Shown here: positions 13,092-16,356 of the stretch, piece after piece
Layout of the letters: the number at the start of each line of letters is the position of its first letter
Position numbering within the stretch: position 1 is the stretch's first letter
Assembly (NCBI GenBank): GCA_027053375.1
Contig: JALUJC010000262.1
Coordinates: forward strand, 4,994 to 21,349
DNA length: 16,356 nucleotides
Reading direction: 5' to 3'
From: Caldifarciminota bacterium
GTDB lineage: Bacteria > Hydrothermota > Hydrothermia > S141-80
Notes under the pieces: generated by a model
Told to the model about the DNA's origin: nothing
What the model saw: only the letters and a program-made list of their open reading frames with translations
The model's database searches: none
Program-made: the position numbers and the translations under genes

Positions 13092-13639
13092 TGCAGTTGC
13101 GTATTCTCGGTGGGGCTTTTCAGGGACGACCACTGGTGCGTCTACCCGAAAAGGTGCGCCCCACCCAGTCCCGCATTCGCCGGGCTATTTTTGATACCCT
13201 GGGAAATGCGGTTGCCCGGGCCCATGTCCTGGATCTGTTCGCAGGCAGCGGAGCCCTGGGACTCGAGGCACTCTCGCGGGGCGCGGATTCTGTGGTCCTC
13301 GTGGAACGACGCAAAACCCTGACTCGCAAGATTCAGGGGCTTGTTCGGGCCTGGGGGGTGGAAGACCGTGTGCGGGTGGTGACGGCAGATGTGTATCGCT
13401 GGTTGCCCCGCGAAAAAGGACGATACACCCTGGTGTTCGCCGACCCGCCTTATGCCGAAACACGGGTGGTGCGTCTGCTGACCCTTCTCCACCCACGGGT
13501 GGAGGAAGGTGGACAGCTGGTGCTGGAACGGGCGCGGCGCGCCCCGGGGGAAACCGCAAAGGGCTGGGAACTTGAACGGGAGAAAACCTATGGCGACACG
13601 TGGATCGGGTTCTATCGCCGTTTACCCGGGGACCTTTGA
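13091..13639 (+). CDS. rsmD: 16S rRNA (guanine966-N2)-methyltransferase
   Basis: This 182-residue S-adenosylmethionine-dependent enzyme methylates G966 of 16S rRNA in the small ribosomal subunit. Motifs seen are RILGGAFQGR at the N-terminus, RPTQSRIRRAIFDTL, the cofactor loop LDLFAGSGALGLEAL from residue 47, and the catalytic DPPY at 118-121. Length is normal for the family. Its 3' end overlaps coaD by 50 bases, and rsmD next to coaD is a frequent bacterial arrangement. Confidence 0.95.
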   Translation: MQLRILGGAFQGRPLVRLPEKVRPTQSRIRRAIFDTLGNAVARAHVLDLFAGSGALGLEALSRGADSVVLVERRKTLTRKIQGLVRAWGVEDRVRVVTADVYRWLPREKGRYTLVFADPPYAETRVVRLLTLLHPRVEEGGQLVLERARRAPGETAKGWELEREKTYGDTWIGFYRRLPGDL

Positions 13640-14093
13640 TCCGGTAACCCTGGGGCATGTGGACATCGTGGAGCGTGCAACACGCCTGTTCGGGGAGGTG
13701 ATTGTGGCTGTGGCGGCAGCCTACCACAAAACCACCCTTTTTTCTCTGGAGGAACGGGTGGCCATGACCCGGGAAGCGATGGCCCATCTCCCGGAAGTGC
13801 GGGTGGAACCCATGGAAGGCCTTCTGGTGGACTTTCTGCGCACGCATCAGGCCCGGGCCATTATTCGCGGGCTCCGCGCCGTGTCGGATTTTGAGTTTGA
13901 ATTCCAGATGGCCTGGATGAACCGGCGCCTGGATCCGGACGTTGAAACCGTGTTTCTCATACCTGCAGAAAACTACGCCTATCTCGCCTCCTCCCTCATC
14001 CGGGAAATTGCACGGCTGGGCGGAGATGTCCGGCCTTTTGTTCCGGAGGGGGTTTACAAACGGCTTCAGCACAAATTCGGAGGTGCACCGTGA
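13590..14093 (+). CDS. coaD: Pantetheine-phosphate adenylyltransferase
   Basis: This enzyme catalyses the fourth step of coenzyme A synthesis, joining AMP from ATP to 4'-phosphopantetheine. It has 167 residues. The nucleotidyltransferase motif GTFDPVTLGH spans residues 14-23, with His23 of the T/HxGH signature. RGLRAVSDFEFE and SSLIREIARLGGDV are typical of CoaD. The start at 13590 lies inside rsmD; it is the only in-frame start close to the first strand and has GGGAG upstream. It overlaps the next gene by GTGA. Confidence 0.95.
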   Translation: MATRGSGSIAVYPGTFDPVTLGHVDIVERATRLFGEVIVAVAAAYHKTTLFSLEERVAMTREAMAHLPEVRVEPMEGLLVDFLRTHQARAIIRGLRAVSDFEFEFQMAWMNRRLDPDVETVFLIPAENYAYLASSLIREIARLGGDVRPFVPEGVYKRLQHKFGGAP

Positions 14094-14941
14094 ATACCCG
14101 GCACTGGCTGGTGGCCGTGGATCTCTCCGAAGTCACCGAAGTGGTAATGCACCGCGCGGTGGCCTGGTTTGAAAAGGAGCGACCCCAGGTGGAGAAGGTC
14201 CATGTGGTTCATGTACTCCCGGACCTGACGTTTCCCATCGATTCTGCGGGCTATGGAACCCTTTCCGGCAAACTGCGTGAACACCTGGAAGTCCAGGCCC
14301 ACGACCGCGTGGTGGAACTGGCAAAACGCTTCGGCCCGAAAGGGCATCCCCTTGTGCTGGTGGGACCGGTTGTACGTGAACTTCGCTCGGCTGTCGAAGA
14401 ACTGAATGTGGACCTGATCATTCTGGGTTCACACGGCCAGACCCGAATGGAACACCTGGTGGGTTCCGTGGCGGAACGGATGGCCCGTGAATGCACCCGG
14501 AGCAGCCTCCTGGTGGTTCACCATCGGGACGAAGATCCCTGGACATCCCTCCTGGTGGGGGTGGATCTCTCCGAGGGATCCAGGATTGCCCTGCATCGGG
14601 CTGCCCGGCTTGCGCAGATCTTCGGACTTTCCCTCCATGTTCTGATGGTGATTCCTCCCTGGGCGGTGGGCGCTGCTCCGAATCTTCCCGACTGGATGTT
14701 CCGGGACGCTGCGGACACACTGGAGCGCTTTCTGGAGAAAGAAGGCATTCACGTGGACGCCGGCGTGGTACGGTTTGGCCTGCCTTCTGAAGAACTGCGC
14801 ACCTACGCTGAGCAACACAACATTTCCCTGATCCTGGTCGGGGCCCGTGGGCTGACCCGGGATGAACATCTCTCCCTGGGCAGCACCCCCCTGCGACTGC
14901 TCCGCCATGCCCGACGGAACCTCTACATTGCCCGAGGATAG
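14090..14941 (+). CDS. Universal stress protein with two Usp domains
   Basis: This is a 283-residue cytoplasmic protein with tandem Usp domains, residues 5-145 and 150-283. Each begins with a strand and VDLSE (VAVDLSE, VGVDLSE) and ends with the nucleotide-binding loop. The second loop, GARGLTRDEHLSLGST, keeps the G-x2-G-x9-G-[ST] spacing of ATP-binding members. The first, GSHGQTRMEHLVGS, has one residue fewer in the gap. The start is a GTG overlapping the coaD stop, with GGAGG six bases upstream. Usp proteins bind ATP and respond to stress or energy state; the exact role here is unknown. Confidence 0.9.
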   Translation: MNTRHWLVAVDLSEVTEVVMHRAVAWFEKERPQVEKVHVVHVLPDLTFPIDSAGYGTLSGKLREHLEVQAHDRVVELAKRFGPKGHPLVLVGPVVRELRSAVEELNVDLIILGSHGQTRMEHLVGSVAERMARECTRSSLLVVHHRDEDPWTSLLVGVDLSEGSRIALHRAARLAQIFGLSLHVLMVIPPWAVGAAPNLPDWMFRDAADTLERFLEKEGIHVDAGVVRFGLPSEELRTYAEQHNISLILVGARGLTRDEHLSLGSTPLRLLRHARRNLYIARG

Positions 14942-15662
14942 AGAACGCCCGCTGACCGAGCATCTCGGTGAACTCCGCCACCGGCTGATCCGGGCGGCCC
15001 TGGTGGTGATGGGCATCACCTTCGCGGCTTTTGCCGTGAACGAGCAGATTCTGCAATTGCTGGTCTCGCCTCTGGACTTTCAGCCCCACACCTTCACCCT
15101 TCAGGAAGCCTTTTTGCTGCGTATTCAGGTGAGCCTGGCCGCCGCCATCGTGGTGAGCCTTCCTTACCTTCTCTGGGAAACCTGGGGTTTCATGCGTCCG
15201 GGATTGTACCCGCACGAGCGACGATGGGTCGGTGGCGGGCTGTTCTGGGGCGGTGTCCTGATGTATCTGGGGCTGGCTTTTGGGCTGCTGGTGCTGGTTC
15301 CCATCAGCGTCCGTGCACTGGAAGCCTTCACGGGGAATTCTCTTCAGCTCACCCTTCGGGCACAGGCTTATTTCACCTTTCTGTTCTGGGTAGAGGTCAC
15401 CAGCGTGGCCATTTTCGAGCTACCGCTGATCTTTGTGATCCTGACCCGCATCGGCCTTTTGAACCCCGATCAGGTTGCTCGAAACCGGCGGAGTGTTCTG
15501 CTGACCCTGGTGACGGTGCTTGCCATCATCACGCCATCGGTGGACGCCGTGAGCCTGCTTCTGGTTGCCGGTCCGGTCTGGCTTCTGCTGGAAATCAGCC
15601 TGTGGGTCGCCCGGCGTGTCCGGCCGAAACCTGAAGGGGAAGGAGAACGTACCGATGCCTGA
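14907..15662 (+). CDS. tatC: Sec-independent protein translocase TatC
   Basis: This is the membrane receptor of the twin-arginine pathway, which exports folded proteins such as Rieske subunits. From the ATG at 14907 it has 251 residues, in line with the family. It shows the N-terminal HLGELRHRL motif, the conserved FMRPGLYPHERR loop and six expected membrane helices, with LAIITPSVDAVSLL and AGPVWLLLE in the last part. The start is uncertain: it overlaps usp by 35 bases without a clear ribosome site, and TTG at 14928 is an alternative. No tatA or tatB is in the window. The two Rieske proteins with RR motifs are probable clients. Confidence 0.93.
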   Translation: MPDGTSTLPEDRERPLTEHLGELRHRLIRAALVVMGITFAAFAVNEQILQLLVSPLDFQPHTFTLQEAFLLRIQVSLAAAIVVSLPYLLWETWGFMRPGLYPHERRWVGGGLFWGGVLMYLGLAFGLLVLVPISVRALEAFTGNSLQLTLRAQAYFTFLFWVEVTSVAIFELPLIFVILTRIGLLNPDQVARNRRSVLLTLVTVLAIITPSVDAVSLLLVAGPVWLLLEISLWVARRVRPKPEGEGERTDA

Positions 15663-16356
15663 GTGGGGCGCCATCCTGGTGGCGGCGGGGCGGGGCACCC
15701 GCTTTGGCGAGGACAAGGTCTGGCGGGCAGTGGGCGGACGTCCCCTCTGGATGCTTCCCCTCCAGCGCCTCCTTGCCCTTCCCTGGCTGCACCAGCTGGT
15801 CCTGGTTGTGCATCCGGAACGTGTGGACGAGGCCCGCCGCAGCGTGGGAGATCAGCCGCGCGTCCAGGTGGTGGCGGGTGGAGCCGAACGTCAGGATTCC
15901 GTGGCACGGGGGATGGACGCACTCCACACAGAGGTGGTGCTGGTGCACGACGCAGCCCGTCCCCTCCTCTCCGGTCGGGTGCTGGAAGCACTCCGTACCG
16001 CCCCCCATCCCATGGAAACGGTGGTGGTCCCGGTACTCCCGGTCCCGGACACCCTTCGCAGACGGCGGGGGGACATGCTGGAAGAGGGGCTGGACCGTAC
16101 GGCCTGGGTCCGTGTTCAAACCCCCCAGCGGGTTCCGCGGGAGGCCTATCAAAAAGCCTACCGGCAGGCGGATCGTGTGTACACGGATGAAAGCACGCTA
16201 CTTCGGGAGGTTCTGGGGCTTCCCACCCTGACGGTCCCCGGGTGGGAGGGCAGTTTCAAACTCACCTATCCCGAGGACTGGCACCGCCTGATGCTCTGGC
16301 TTTCCGCGTCCACCCGCACCGCGGTGGGCTATGACCGCCATCGTCTTGTTCCGGGA
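15655..16356 (+). CDS. ispDF: Bifunctional IspD-IspF (MEP pathway) protein, C-terminus beyond window
   Basis: The frame stays open to the window edge (234 codons). The IspD part (residues 1-219) makes CDP-methylerythritol from CTP and methylerythritol phosphate. Motifs are LVAAGRGTRFGEDK at 8-21, VHDAARP at 97-103, VPDTL, QTPQ, TDEST and FKLTYPEDW. Without any stop it continues into TAVGYDRHRLVPG, the start of IspF (methylerythritol cyclodiphosphate synthase), with Asp227 and His229 as zinc ligands. The protein is therefore an IspD-IspF fusion. The usual Pro-Lys after the glycine-rich loop is Asp-Lys here, with the lysine kept. Its start overlaps the tatC stop by eight bases. Confidence 0.92.
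   Translation, partial: MPEWGAILVAAGRGTRFGEDKVWRAVGGRPLWMLPLQRLLALPWLHQLVLVVHPERVDEARRSVGDQPRVQVVAGGAERQDSVARGMDALHTEVVLVHDAARPLLSGRVLEALRTAPHPMETVVVPVLPVPDTLRRRRGDMLEEGLDRTAWVRVQTPQRVPREAYQKAYRQADRVYTDESTLLREVLGLPTLTVPGWEGSFKLTYPEDWHRLMLWLSASTRTAVGYDRHRLVPG

Overview
The window comes from a GC-rich bacterium, probably diderm, that runs quinone-linked anaerobic or redox-flexible respiration with an unusually dense set of periplasmic multihaem c-type cytochromes. Lineage cannot be fixed from sequence alone. The archaeal/thermophile-type peroxiredoxin, menaquinone-style Rieske proteins and sigma70/sigma54 promoter motifs fit an uncultured, possibly thermophilic bacterium, but that is inference.

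Left block (1-5233, minus strand): a chain of respiratory genes read right to left: a lysine-rich tetrahaem cytochrome (c554-like), a membrane-anchored pentahaem cytochrome, a Rieske Fe-S protein, a full-length cytochrome b with PEWY, a second anchored pentahaem cytochrome, then a secreted tetrahaem cytochrome and the first 69 codons of an exported, beta-rich protein cut by the window edge. There is no cytochrome c1 or c6-like partner, so the anchored pentahaem proteins probably replace it. Perfect or near-perfect hairpins lie in three of the gene gaps.

Centre (5234-9571): a 177-bp divergent promoter region separates the left block from a second, plus-strand Rieske/cytochrome b operon: Rieske, a shorter divergent cytochrome b without PEWY, a nonahaem anchored cytochrome and an 18-haem NapC/NrfH-headed cytochrome. 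All junctions are 4-base ATGA overlaps. The left operon has a good sigma70-type promoter; the right operon has a sigma54-type -24/-12 promoter. A second sigma54-type site precedes the tetrahaem gene at 298-972. The two halves together encode 45 CXXCH motifs (18 left, 27 right).

Right-centre (9606-12039): two minus-strand envelope proteins of unknown function (a cysteine-less anchored beta-domain protein and an alpha/beta-hydrolase-like protein lacking its catalytic residues) and a divergent peroxiredoxin gene with its own terminator.

Right block (12094-16356, plus strand): a compact, overlapping housekeeping operon from a consensus-like promoter: prs, rsmD, coaD, a double-domain universal stress protein, tatC and an ispD-ispF fusion that runs off the window. 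TatC could export the two Rieske proteins, both of which start with a twin-arginine-like segment.

No rRNA, tRNA, CRISPR array, insertion sequence or phage gene was seen. No gene-free stretch exceeds 300 bases; the largest gaps are 5234-5410, 11983-12149, 11191-11340 and 973-1105, each of which holds promoter or hairpin signals described below.
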